A stretch of 19,420 nucleotides of DNA from Iamia sp052038315 (GTDB lineage: Bacteria; Actinomycetota; Acidimicrobiia; Acidimicrobiales; Iamiaceae). The stretch covers positions 1 through 19,420 of the forward strand of contig JBQGCF010000333.1 of the NCBI GenBank assembly GCA_052038315.1, written 5' to 3'. The notes beneath the pieces were generated by a model. It worked only from the letters and a program-made list of their open reading frames with translations, searched no databases and was not told where the DNA came from. The position numbers were made by a program, and so were the translations under genes. Numbering within the stretch: position 1 is the stretch's first letter; the number at the start of each line of letters is the position of its first letter. Shown one piece after another: positions 7,009 to 14,434 of the stretch.

Positions 7009-7035
7009 CTGGCACTCGACTCTACAGAGTGCTGA
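7009..7035 (-). promoter_or_regulatory. CIRCE operator (HrcA-binding site)
   Basis: The inverted repeat CTGGCACTC-N9-GAGTGCTGA (plus-strand reading) matches the consensus TTAGCACTC-N9-GAGTGCTAA at 15 of 18 arm positions, with the canonical 9-base spacer. It fills the entire gap between the photolyase stop (7036-7038) and the hrcA start (7007). On the minus strand the spacer contains TAGAGT (7024-7019), a TAnnnT -10-like hexamer. HrcA binding would therefore cover the promoter and start region of hrcA-dnaJ directly. Confidence 0.93.
7019..7024 (-). promoter_or_regulatory. Putative -10 hexamer of hrcA inside the CIRCE spacer
   Basis: TAGAGT on the minus strand fits TAnnnT and lies 11 bases before the hrcA ATG, predicting a start of transcription only a few bases before the codon. 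No convincing -35 is seen, and it would lie inside the 3' end of the photolyase gene. No good Shine-Dalgarno precedes hrcA, which agrees with a nearly leaderless mRNA. The call rests on position and one weak motif. Confidence 0.35.
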
Positions 7036-8412
7036 TCACGATCGTCCCGTGGCCTTGCGCCAGCGTCGGAGCGCCTCCTCCCGCTCGGCCTTGTGGTCGA
7101 CGATCGGGCGGGGGTAGTCGGGGGCCGCCTCGGCGAAGAGGTCGCCCCCGAGCGACGACGGGTCGTGGACCGCCTTGCCCTGGACCCCGGCCAGCTCGGG
7201 CACCCACCGCCGGATGTACGTGCCGTCGGGGTCGAAGCGCTCCGACTGGCTCGTCGGGTTGAAGACCCGGAAGTAGGGGGCGGCGTCGGTGCCGGTGCCG
7301 GCGACCCACTGCCAGCCGTGCATGTTGGAGGCGATGTCCCCGTCGACCAGGTGCTCCATGAAGAACCGGGCGCCGCGGGTCCAGTCGATGTGGAGGTCCT
7401 TGACCAGGTACGAGGCCACGATCATGCGCACCCGGTTGTGGACCCAGCCCTCGCCGGCCAGCTGGCGCATCCCGGCGTCGACGATCGGCACGCCGGTCCG
7501 CCCCTCGCACCAGGCGGCGAAGCGCTCGTCGGCCTTCGCCCCGGTGTCGAGCTGCATGCCGGCCATCCGCTCGTCGAGGCTCTGGCGGGCCGACTGCGGC
7601 TCGTGGAGGAGCACGTCGGCGTAGAACTCCCGCCAGGCCAGCTCCTTGGCGAAGGTCTCCGGCCCCTTCCCCCGACCCAGCCGGTCGAGGATCTGGCGGG
7701 GGTGGAGGCAGCCCCACTTCAGGTAGGGCGACAGGCGGGACGTGCCGTCGACGCCGGGGTGGTCGCGCTCGTCGGCGTAGCGGTCGACCGGCCCGTCGAG
7801 GAAGGCGGCCAGGCGGCGCTTGCCCGCCTCCTCCCCCGGGGTGGGGAGCTCGGCGGTGACGTCGGGCGCCTCGGGCAGCCCGTCTGAGCGGACGTCCTCG
7901 ACCCAGCGCACGCCGCGGGGCGCGTCGAGCGGATCGTCCCAGCCGTGGGCCCGCCAGGCCCGCGAGAACGGGGTGAAGACCTTGAACGGCGTGCCCCCGC
8001 CGGTGAAGAGGCTGCCCGGTGGGACGGCGTAGGGGGTGCCGACCGGCCGCAGCTCGACCTCGTCGGTGGCCAGCGCCTCCCGGACCTCGTCGTCGCGGGC
8101 CGTGCCGTAGGGGCCGGCGTCCTCGGCCACGTACACCGCCTCGGCCCCGGCCTGGCGGGCGACCGCCCGGACGGCGCGGGCGGGGGTGTCCTTGCGCACG
8201 ACGAGGTTGCCCCCGGTCCGCTCGTCCAGCTCGGCCAGGCAGCCGGCCATGAACCAGCGCCGGTTCGGCCCGGCCGGGCCGCGCAGGTGGGCGTCGTCGA
8301 CGAAGAGGGCGACGACGCGGTCGTGCTCACGGGCCGCCTCCACCAGGGCGGGGTTGTCCGACAGGCGCAGGTCGCGCCGGAACCACATCACCGCGGTGGA
8401 GGGCTGGGGCAT
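7036..8412 (-). CDS. phr: Deoxyribodipyrimidine photolyase (class I type)
   Basis: The protein has 458 residues with ATG at 8412. The N-terminal alpha/beta antenna domain opens with VMWFRRDLRLSDNPAL. The FAD domain carries TSRLSPYLKWGCL (224-236), WREFYADVL (about 260-268), EGWVHNRVRMIVASYLVKDL (321-340) and the DGDIASNMHGWQWVAGTGTD stretch (from 358), followed by APYFRVFNP. These are the FAD-, DNA- and electron-transfer-tryptophan regions of light-driven pyrimidine-dimer photolyases. The enzyme repairs UV lesions using blue light. It ends directly against the CIRCE element. Its gene lies 38 bp after the SGNH hydrolase gene on the same strand. Cryptochrome-like signalling is possible but the full motif set favours repair. 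Confidence 0.93.
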   Translation of the reverse strand: MPQPSTAVMWFRRDLRLSDNPALVEAAREHDRVVALFVDDAHLRGPAGPNRRWFMAGCLAELDERTGGNLVVRKDTPARAVRAVARQAGAEAVYVAEDAGPYGTARDDEVREALATDEVELRPVGTPYAVPPGSLFTGGGTPFKVFTPFSRAWRAHGWDDPLDAPRGVRWVEDVRSDGLPEAPDVTAELPTPGEEAGKRRLAAFLDGPVDRYADERDHPGVDGTSRLSPYLKWGCLHPRQILDRLGRGKGPETFAKELAWREFYADVLLHEPQSARQSLDERMAGMQLDTGAKADERFAAWCEGRTGVPIVDAGMRQLAGEGWVHNRVRMIVASYLVKDLHIDWTRGARFFMEHLVDGDIASNMHGWQWVAGTGTDAAPYFRVFNPTSQSERFDPDGTYIRRWVPELAGVQGKAVHDPSSLGGDLFAEAAPDYPRPIVDHKAEREEALRRWRKATGRS

Positions 8413-8450
8413 CCGCCGACCCTGCCCCAACCCTCCGACCGGGAAGCGGA

Positions 8451-9464
8451 TCAGGCGGCCAGGACGGCGGCTCCGACCGTGGTGGCGTAGGCGGTGTGGC
8501 CGGCGTCGTTCAGGTGCATCGGGTACACCTGGCCCGAGCCGCCGTAGGTGTAGCCCACGGTGGCCGTCTCGCCGGCGTCGATGCCGGTGATCCACTTGTT
8601 GGTGCTGCCCGAGCACATGTCGTGGCGGGGCCCGGCCTGGCTCGGCGTGTACATGTCGACCACCGACCAGCCGGTGCGCCCCGCCGCCGCGGTGGCGATG
8701 GCCTGGTTGAGGTCCCGCTGGACCTGGGCGATGTAGGCCGCCTCGGTGGTGTCGATCGTGTAGGCGGCGTTGCAGGCGTTCCCCGAGCCGGGGGCCAGCG
8801 TCTCGTCGGGGACGAAGGCCGGGTACTGGATCACGACGACCTGGGCCCCCGCCGGCTGCACGGCCTCGATGGCGTCGTAGGCGGTGTCGAGCTTGGTCTG
8901 GACCGTGCCCGCGCCGGTGCCGAGGATGTTGCTCCACGCCCCGGTCGAGCCGGCGCAGCTGTACATCCGGCAGTTCTGGATCAGCTGCAGCAGCTGGGCG
9001 TCGTTGCCGCCGAGGGAGACGGTCACGGCCTTGGTGCTGGCGTTGATCTGGTTGCGCTGCGGGCCGTTGATGACCTGGATGCCGTTGATGTAGGTGTCGG
9101 CCGTCTGCGACCCGGTGATGTGGGCCGTGGTGGCGCCGCTGCAGCTGGCGTTGCGCAGCGTCGGCGTGCCGCTGGACGTGATCGCCGTCTTGACCTGGTA
9201 GCTCCAGGGGTTGTTGGTGGCCCGGCCGCAGATGTGGGCCCAGCTGCTGTAGCCGCTGTTGGCCCACTGGTTGAAGGCCCAGGCGGCGGTCTGGATCGGC
9301 AGGGCGTACCAGGGGACGGCGCCGGCGGCGAAGGAGTCGCCGATCGACACGTAGTTCTCCCCGGTGGTGATGGTGACCGCGCTCGCCGGGGTCGGCGCCA
9401 CGGCCACCCCCATCGTGAGCGCGGTCGTCAGGACGACGGCCGCGAGGGCCTGGCGGAAGTGCAT
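8451..9464 (-). CDS. Secreted SGNH/GDSL-family hydrolase (esterase or lipase)
   Basis: The protein has 337 residues. A Sec signal peptide spans residues 1-29 (basic start, hydrophobic core, ending PASA before VTITT). The catalytic blocks of the SGNH fold follow: GDSF with Ser44, LGGND (151-155) supplying an oxyanion-hole Asn, and a C-terminal D-x-x-H (Asp320 and His323 in LNDAGH). Several cysteines (for example C79, C108, and two in NCRMYSCAG) suggest disulphides, as in secreted streptomycete esterases/lipases. It should hydrolyse an ester outside the cell; the substrate cannot be read. A strong ribosome-binding site supports the ATG at 9464. A perfect 9-bp hairpin lies just upstream at 9484-9508. 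Confidence 0.9.
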   Translation of the reverse strand: MHFRQALAAVVLTTALTMGVAVAPTPASAVTITTGENYVSIGDSFAAGAVPWYALPIQTAAWAFNQWANSGYSSWAHICGRATNNPWSYQVKTAITSSGTPTLRNASCSGATTAHITGSQTADTYINGIQVINGPQRNQINASTKAVTVSLGGNDAQLLQLIQNCRMYSCAGSTGAWSNILGTGAGTVQTKLDTAYDAIEAVQPAGAQVVVIQYPAFVPDETLAPGSGNACNAAYTIDTTEAAYIAQVQRDLNQAIATAAAGRTGWSVVDMYTPSQAGPRHDMCSGSTNKWITGIDAGETATVGYTYGGSGQVYPMHLNDAGHTAYATTVGAAVLAA

Positions 9465-9469
9465 GGGTT

Positions 9470-9476
9470 CCCCTCC
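9470..9476 (-). promoter_or_regulatory. Ribosome-binding site of the SGNH hydrolase gene
   Basis: GGAGGGG on the minus strand, five bases before the ATG at 9464. This is the clearest Shine-Dalgarno in the window, consistent with efficient expression of a secreted enzyme. Confidence 0.75.
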
Positions 9477-9483
9477 GGTTGGA

Positions 9484-9508
9484 GTGACCGCCGGGTGTCG
9501 GCGGTCAC
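9484..9508 (-). terminator. Perfect 9-bp stem-loop between the alpha/beta hydrolase and SGNH genes
   Basis: GTGACCGCC (9484-9492) and GGCGGTCAC (9500-9508) are perfect inverted repeats around a 7-base loop. The hairpin starts 8 bp after the alpha/beta hydrolase stop (9517) and ends 19 bp before the SGNH start. It has no T-run, as is common for actinobacterial hairpin terminators. A third copy of GTGACC follows at 9511-9516. An operator for a dimeric regulator is the alternative reading. Confidence 0.45.
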
Positions 9509-9516
9509 AGGTGACC

Positions 9517-10257
9517 CTACGCCTTCTGCGGGTCGAGGGTGGCCCAGAAGCGGGTCAGGGCGGCGGCGCCGGCCTCGGGGGCGCTGAGGGGCCAGAAGTG
9601 GGTGCCGCCGGCGATGACGTCGAACCCGGCACCGAGGTCGGCGGCGATGCGGCGCGACGTCTCGACGTTCCCGAAGGCATCGCCCTCGGCCACCAGCACC
9701 AGGCCGGGGACGGGCGAGGGGCCGTCGGCCGCCCACACCGTCCCCACCTCGGTGGCCGAGCGGTAGAGGCGGAGGATCGAGTCGACCATCACCTCGTCGA
9801 CCGCCCCGACCAGGGCAGGGGCGTCGGCGGCCGGCACCCCGGTGGCCTCCATGGCCGCAGCGGCGTCGGGGGGCGAGGCCAGCAGGCCCTCGAAGAAGGC
9901 CTCGCCGTCGCCCGGCGTCTGCCAGATCTTGGCGAAGTCGTGCCACTCGAAGCCCCGGTCGATGGCGCCGGGGGCGTCGCTCACCCAGCTGCGCAGCCCG
10001 GCCGGGGCGTAGGTCGCCACCCGGGCGACGAGGATGCCGCCCCAGTCGTGGCCGACGATGTCGACCGGCTCGTCGGCGACCCGGATCTCCTCGATCAGCC
10101 ACTCGGCGTAGGCGTCCATGGAGCCGTCGTGGCCGTCGGGCCGGGGCGTGCCGAAGCCGGGCAGCCGCAGGGCCGAGCTCTCCCGGTCGATCAGGCCGCG
10201 GACCCGGTCCCAGATCGATGCCGTCTCCGGGACCCCGTGCACGAACAGCGTCGTCAT
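9517..10257 (-). CDS. Alpha/beta hydrolase with Asp nucleophile (epoxide hydrolase / haloalkane dehalogenase-like)
   Basis: The protein has 246 residues with ATG at 10257; MTTLFVHGVPETASIWD is a normal N terminus for the fold. HGVP (7-10) is the oxyanion-hole motif. The nucleophile elbow GHDWGG (69-74) carries Asp71 instead of Ser, as in epoxide hydrolases and haloalkane dehalogenases. Likely acid and base are Asp193 (EGDAFGN) and His220 (GTHFWP). The Asp nucleophile gives a covalent alkyl-enzyme intermediate. The choice between an epoxide and a haloalkane substrate depends on cap-domain residues that I cannot assign by eye. It is divergent from the aminotransferase gene across 34 bp, and a -10-like TAGAAC seven bases before the ATG suggests a leaderless mRNA. 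Confidence 0.85.
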   Translation of the reverse strand: MTTLFVHGVPETASIWDRVRGLIDRESSALRLPGFGTPRPDGHDGSMDAYAEWLIEEIRVADEPVDIVGHDWGGILVARVATYAPAGLRSWVSDAPGAIDRGFEWHDFAKIWQTPGDGEAFFEGLLASPPDAAAAMEATGVPAADAPALVGAVDEVMVDSILRLYRSATEVGTVWAADGPSPVPGLVLVAEGDAFGNVETSRRIAADLGAGFDVIAGGTHFWPLSAPEAGAAALTRFWATLDPQKA

Positions 10258-10264
10258 GCCCGGG

Positions 10265-10284
10265 GTTCTAGTGGGACCTACGCT
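10265..10284. promoter_or_regulatory. Back-to-back divergent -10-like hexamers
   Basis: The 34-bp spacer 10258-10291 holds TAGAAC on the minus strand (10270-10265) and TACGCT on the plus strand (10279-10284). Each lies exactly seven bases from its own ATG (10257 and 10292). That spacing places transcription starts at the start codons. No Shine-Dalgarno is present on either side. TACGCT fits TAnnnT; TAGAAC misses the final T. No clear -35 boxes are seen. Confidence 0.4.
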
Positions 10285-10291
10285 CCCGCGC

Positions 10292-11617
10292 ATGATCCCG
10301 CAGGAGCGCAAGGTCGTCACCGAGATCCCGGGGCCGCGGTCCCAGGAGCTGATGGCCCGGCGGACGGCCGCCGTCCCCGCCGGCGTGGGCACGACCCTCC
10401 CCGTGTTCGTCGAGCGGGCCGAGGGCTCGGTGCTGGTCGACGTGGACGGCAACCACCTGATCGACATGGGCACCGGCATCGCCGTGGTGAGCGTGGGCCA
10501 CCACGTCCCCGAGGTGGTCGAACGGGCCACCGACCAGCTCGACCGCTTCACCCACACCTGCTTCATGGTCACGCCGTACGAGGGCTACGTGGCCGTGGCC
10601 GAGGCCCTCAACCGGCTGACGCCGGGCGACCACGAGAAGCGCAGCTGCCTGTTCAGCGCCGGGGCCGAGGCGGTCGAGAACGCGGTCAAGATCGCCCGCC
10701 GCCACACCGGGCGGGACTCGGTCGTGGTGTTCGACCACGCCTACCACGGCCGCACCAACCTGACGATGGCCATGACGGCCAAGAACAGCCCCTACAAGGA
10801 CGGCTTCGGGCCCTTCGCCTCCGACGTCTACCGGGCGCCGATGAGCTACCCGTTCCGCGACCCCGACGGCATGACCGGCGAGGAGGCGGCCACCCGCGCC
10901 CTCGCCGTGATCGAGAGCCAGGTCGGCGCCGACCGCACCGCCTGCGTCGTGATCGAGCCGATCCAGGGCGAGGGCGGCTTCGTCGAGCCCGCCCCCGGCT
11001 TCCTGCCGAGGATCGCCGAGTGGTGCCGGGAGCACGGCGTCGTCTTCGTGGCCGACGAGATCCAGACCGGCTTCGGCCGCACCGTGGACATGTTCGCCTG
11101 CGACCACGAGGGCGTGGTGCCCGACCTGATCACCACGGCCAAGGCGCTGGCCGGCGGGCTGCCGCTCGCCGGGGTGACCGGCCGGGCCGAGATCATGGAG
11201 GCGGTCACCCCGGGCGGGCTGGGCGGGACCTACGGCGGGAACCCGGTGGCCTGCGCCGCCGCCCTCGGCGCCATCGAGGTCATCGAGCGGGACGACCTGG
11301 CCACCCGGGCCCGCCGGATCGGCGACGTCATGGCGCCCGGGCTGCGCCACGTCGCCGTCGACAACCCGCAGATCGGTGACGTCCGGGGCCGGGGCGCCAT
11401 GATCGCCATCGAGCTGGTCGTGCCCGGCACCGAGACGCCCGACCCGGTCGAGGCGGCTCGCATCAGCAAGGCCTGCCACGCCGCCGGCGTCGTCACCCTC
11501 ACCTGTGGGACGTGGGGGAACGTGCTGCGGTTGCTGCCGCCCCTGACGATCTCCGACGACCTGCTGCAGGACGCCATGACGGTGCTCACCGACGCCATCG
11601 AGGCCCGCCCGGCGTAG
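10292..11617 (+). CDS. gabT: Class III omega-aminotransferase, GabT-like (4-aminobutyrate aminotransferase)
   Basis: The protein has 441 residues with ATG at 10292. The PLP fold shows SAGAEAVENAVKIAR (123-137), FDHAYHGRT (147-155), IEPIQGEGGF (221-230), VADEIQTGFGRT (253-264, PLP-nitrogen Asp255) and the Schiff-base lysine Lys284 in TTAKALAGGLPL. Then come TYGGNPVACAAAL and the C-terminal VLRLLPPLTI. The opening EIPGPRSQELMARR is typical of actinobacterial GabT. The family transfers an omega-amino group (GABA, 5-aminovalerate and similar) to 2-oxoglutarate, giving the semialdehyde and glutamate. A gamma-aminobutyraldehyde-type dehydrogenase at 14434-15864 could supply GABA. No Shine-Dalgarno is visible. 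Exact amine substrate is inference. Confidence 0.9.
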   Translation: MIPQERKVVTEIPGPRSQELMARRTAAVPAGVGTTLPVFVERAEGSVLVDVDGNHLIDMGTGIAVVSVGHHVPEVVERATDQLDRFTHTCFMVTPYEGYVAVAEALNRLTPGDHEKRSCLFSAGAEAVENAVKIARRHTGRDSVVVFDHAYHGRTNLTMAMTAKNSPYKDGFGPFASDVYRAPMSYPFRDPDGMTGEEAATRALAVIESQVGADRTACVVIEPIQGEGGFVEPAPGFLPRIAEWCREHGVVFVADEIQTGFGRTVDMFACDHEGVVPDLITTAKALAGGLPLAGVTGRAEIMEAVTPGGLGGTYGGNPVACAAALGAIEVIERDDLATRARRIGDVMAPGLRHVAVDNPQIGDVRGRGAMIAIELVVPGTETPDPVEAARISKACHAAGVVTLTCGTWGNVLRLLPPLTISDDLLQDAMTVLTDAIEARPA

Positions 11618-11620
11618 GCG

Positions 11621-13147
11621 TCACGCCAGCTCGGCGGCGCTCCGGGCGACCTCGGCCATCTCGGCGACCACCGGGTCGTCGACCTCGTCGGCCAGGGCGT
11701 CCAGCCGGTCGGCGATCTCCTCCAGGGCGTCCGGCGAGGGCTCGCCGCTGCGCAGGGCCCCGGCCAGGTCGGCCACCGCAGCGACCACCTGGGTGGCCTC
11801 GGGGGCGTCCTCGTCGACCGCCAGCTCGATCGGCGTGGTCGCCGTCTGCTCGTCGCCGCCCTCGATCTCGTCCCAGCGGAGCTCGACCGAGCCGAGCCCG
11901 GCCTCGCCGTCGACCCCGGCGGCCAGCTCGACCTCGTAGAGGGCGACCACCCGGTGGCCGGCGCCCAGCTCGCCGGCGTCGGTGTCGTCGTCGGCGAAGT
12001 CCTCGTCGGCGATGTCGCGGTTCTCGTAGCCGATCAGCCGGTAGCGGGCGACGACCTCATCGTCGAAGGTCACCTGGGCCCGGGCGTCCTCGGCGACGGT
12101 GACCAGCGTCGAGGTCAGCTCGTCGCCGAACAGGCGCTGGGCCTCGTCGTTCGTGTCGACGTAGGCGTAGAAGCCGTCGCCGTCGTCGGCGACCTGCTCC
12201 ATCAGGGCGTCGTTGAAGCCGTCGAGGCCGAAGCCGACGGTCACCAGCTTCACGCCCCGGTCGGCGTCGTCCCGGATCAGCTCGACCAGCGAGCCGGGGC
12301 CCGTCTCCCCCACGTTGGCCACGCCGTCGGACAGGAGCACGACCCGGGTGAGCGCATCCTCGTCGGCGATCAGGTCTTCGGCGGTGGCGTAGCCGAGGCG
12401 CAGGCCGCCCTCGAGGTTGGTCGAGCCGCCCGCCTGCAGCGAGTCGACGGCGTCGAGGATCGTCCCCCGATCCTCGACCGGTGTCGGCGGGAGGTAGGGC
12501 TCGGCCTGGGCGTCGAAGGTGACGATCGAGACGGTGTCGGTCTCCCGGAGGTTCTCGACGAGGATGCCGAGCGACTCCCGGACCAGGCCGATCTTGCGGT
12601 CCTCGTCCATCGAGCCCGAGGTGTCGACGACGAAGACGAGGTTGACATCGGGTCGCTCGTCGTCGGGGACCTCCCGGGCGGTGACGCCGAGGCGGACGAA
12701 GGTCCGGTCGTCGACCCGGCCGCCCTGGACCGTGACGCCGAGGGTGTCCTCGGGGGCCTCGTCGACGTCGCCGAGGGCGTTGATCAGCTCCTCGGTGCGG
12801 ACCGCCTCGGGCGGCGGGAGCGACCCGTCGGCGACGAAGGTGCGGGTCACCGTCCACGAACCGGTGTCGACGTCGAGCCCGAAGGTGCTCTGGTCGTCCT
12901 CGGCCGGGTCGGTCCAGGGGTTGGTGCCGGGGTCGTCGAAGGTGTTGGGGTCGCCACCGGGCTCGGGCGGGAGGACCGGGGCGGCGGCGTCGCCGGTGGT
13001 CTCACCCCCGCCACCGCTGTCGCTGTCGTACTCCTGGGTCTGCTGCCGGCCGCTGGTGGCGTCGTCGTCGGACGACTCGCCGCAGCCGGCGATCAGGGTG
13101 GCCACGAGGGCCGCGGCGAGGGGGATGAGGACCGGTCGTGAGCGCAT
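11621..13147 (-). CDS. VWA-domain lipoprotein (YfbK-like)
   Basis: The protein has 508 residues with ATG at 13147. Residues 1-22 form a lipoprotein signal ending in the lipobox LIAGC, with Cys22 as the lipid-modified residue. A disordered Asp/Gly/Pro-rich linker (23-85) leads to a von Willebrand A N-terminal-type domain (about 86-165, including STFGLDVDTGSWTVTRTFV). The VWA domain follows with a complete metal site: DTSGSM (175-180), Thr243 in GSTNLEGG and Asp274 in LLSDGVANVG. The C-terminal region (about 345-508) resembles the domain following VWA in YfbK proteins. The protein should sit on the outer face of the membrane and bind a partner through Mg2+. Its role is unknown. It converges on the aminotransferase with a 3-bp gap. 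Confidence 0.9.
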   Translation of the reverse strand: MRSRPVLIPLAAALVATLIAGCGESSDDDATSGRQQTQEYDSDSGGGGETTGDAAAPVLPPEPGGDPNTFDDPGTNPWTDPAEDDQSTFGLDVDTGSWTVTRTFVADGSLPPPEAVRTEELINALGDVDEAPEDTLGVTVQGGRVDDRTFVRLGVTAREVPDDERPDVNLVFVVDTSGSMDEDRKIGLVRESLGILVENLRETDTVSIVTFDAQAEPYLPPTPVEDRGTILDAVDSLQAGGSTNLEGGLRLGYATAEDLIADEDALTRVVLLSDGVANVGETGPGSLVELIRDDADRGVKLVTVGFGLDGFNDALMEQVADDGDGFYAYVDTNDEAQRLFGDELTSTLVTVAEDARAQVTFDDEVVARYRLIGYENRDIADEDFADDDTDAGELGAGHRVVALYEVELAAGVDGEAGLGSVELRWDEIEGGDEQTATTPIELAVDEDAPEATQVVAAVADLAGALRSGEPSPDALEEIADRLDALADEVDDPVVAEMAEVARSAAELA

Positions 13148-13150
13148 GGG

Positions 13151-13175
13151 GTGTCCGACGGCACGCGTCGGACAC
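13151..13175 (-). other. Perfect 10-bp stem-loop at the VWA lipoprotein start
   Basis: GTGTCCGACG (13151-13160) and CGTCGGACAC (13166-13175) are perfect inverted repeats around a 5-base loop. The element ends three bases before the ATG at 13147 and begins 26 bases after the stop of the saccharopine-dehydrogenase-like gene. It may terminate that upstream unit, act as an operator, or control translation. There is no T-run after it; the start codon follows instead. Confidence 0.6.
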
Positions 13176-13179
13176 GGAG

Positions 13180-13185
13180 TTCCTC
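13180..13185 (-). promoter_or_regulatory. Possible ribosome-binding site of the VWA gene, beyond the stem-loop
   Basis: GAGGAA on the minus strand lies 32 bases before the VWA ATG, too far in a linear reading. If the hairpin at 13151-13175 folds, only four plus three unpaired bases remain between this element and the ATG. It is the only purine-rich Shine-Dalgarno-like sequence in the leader. The bridging idea is inference. Confidence 0.3.
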
Positions 13186-13201
13186 GGGTCGCCGGGGTGG
13201 G

Positions 13202-14434
13202 CTACCCCGTCGGCTTCCGCTCCTCCATGCCCCAGGGGGCGTCGTGGGTGTCCAGCAGGTCGAGGAACGGGACGCTGTCGAAGGCCTCGGGGCCGAGGAC
13301 GCCGACGCCCCGCCAGGTGCCGGCGGCCAGCAGCTCGAGGGCGACGATCGGGTTGACCGCCGTCTGCCAGACGACGCACTGCACGCCGTCGCGGGCCATC
13401 GACCACTCGTTGTCGACCACGTGGTGGAGGTAGACCTCCCGCCGGTTGCCGTCCTTGCCGGTGCCGGTCACCCACAGCCCGGCGCAGGTGGCGCCGCGCA
13501 TCAGGTGGCCGAGGCCGGCCGGGTCGGGCAGGCCGGCGGCGACGACGTCGCGCGGGCTCACCGCCGCGGTGCCCCCGTCGGCGGTGCGGACCGTGACCGG
13601 GTCGGTCGAGTCGAGCCCGAGCTTGTGGAGCGTCCGCAGGACGTCGATGAACTCGGCGCCCAGGCCGTACTTGAACGTGACCCGCTTGGCGTCGACCTGG
13701 CGGGGCATGAGCACGACCTCCTCGTGCTCGACGTTGACGCACTCGACCGGGCCGATGCCGCCGGGGAAGTCGAAGACCTCGGGCTCGCTGAACGGCTCGG
13801 TGGTGAAGAAGCCCCGCTCCCGCTCCCAGACCAGCGGCGGGTTGAGGCACTCCTCGATCGTCGTCCAGATCGAGAACGAGGGGGCGAAGTCGTAGCCCTC
13901 GACGGTGAGGTTCGAGCCGTCGCGGGTGCCCAGCTCGTCGATCTCGGAGAACAGGTGGTCGGCGGCGTAGCGGGCGAAGACGTCGCTCAGCCCGGGCTCG
14001 ACGCCGATGCCGACCAGGGCGAGGAGGTCGGCCCCCTCCCAGTCGTCGTTCCGGGCGAACTGCTCGTCGCCGAGCATCACGCCGGGCAGCTCGTAGGGCT
14101 TGTCCGGGTGGCGCCGGCTCAGGCTCATGGCCATGTCGAGGTAGTGGGCGCCGGCGGCGAGGGCACCGTCGAAGACGGGCATCACGAAGCGGGGGTCGAC
14201 GGCGTTGAGGACGTGGGTGATGCGGTGCTCGCGGCACGTCTCGGTGACCGCCTCGGCGCTCGACGCGTCGATCCGGGCGGCGGTGAAGCGGGGGTCGTCG
14301 ACCTTGTCGACCGCGGCCCGGGCCCGGGCCTCGTCGTAGTCGGCCACGACCATGGCCTCGAAGAAGTCCCGGCGGGCGGCGATGGCGGCGGCGGCCGTGC
14401 CCACTCCCCCCGCCCCGACGATCAGGATGCGCAT
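13202..14434 (-). CDS. Saccharopine-dehydrogenase-like NAD(P)-dependent oxidoreductase
   Basis: The protein has 410 residues with ATG at 14434 overlapping the aldehyde dehydrogenase stop (TGATG). The N-terminal Rossmann domain opens with MRILIVGAGGVG (GxGGVG at 7-12), then VVADYD, the acidic end of strand two. The middle contains THVLNAVDPRFVMPVFDGAL and the HYLDMA motif, and the rest matches the saccharopine dehydrogenase C-terminal fold. Family members act on C-N bonds of amino acids: saccharopine reductases, lysine 6-dehydrogenase and carboxynorspermidine dehydrogenase. The tight coupling to a gamma-aminobutyraldehyde-type dehydrogenase suggests that it makes or consumes an aminoaldehyde, for example in lysine or polyamine catabolism. 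The actual substrate cannot be read. Confidence 0.82.
   Translation of the reverse strand: MRILIVGAGGVGTAAAAIAARRDFFEAMVVADYDEARARAAVDKVDDPRFTAARIDASSAEAVTETCREHRITHVLNAVDPRFVMPVFDGALAAGAHYLDMAMSLSRRHPDKPYELPGVMLGDEQFARNDDWEGADLLALVGIGVEPGLSDVFARYAADHLFSEIDELGTRDGSNLTVEGYDFAPSFSIWTTIEECLNPPLVWERERGFFTTEPFSEPEVFDFPGGIGPVECVNVEHEEVVLMPRQVDAKRVTFKYGLGAEFIDVLRTLHKLGLDSTDPVTVRTADGGTAAVSPRDVVAAGLPDPAGLGHLMRGATCAGLWVTGTGKDGNRREVYLHHVVDNEWSMARDGVQCVVWQTAVNPIVALELLAAGTWRGVGVLGPEAFDSVPFLDLLDTHDAPWGMEERKPTG

Noticed and set aside
8413..9267. N-terminal extension of the photolyase through the SGNH hydrolase region
   Set aside because: The extra sequence is the SGNH gene read in another frame; the photolyase fold begins normally at the ATG at 8412.
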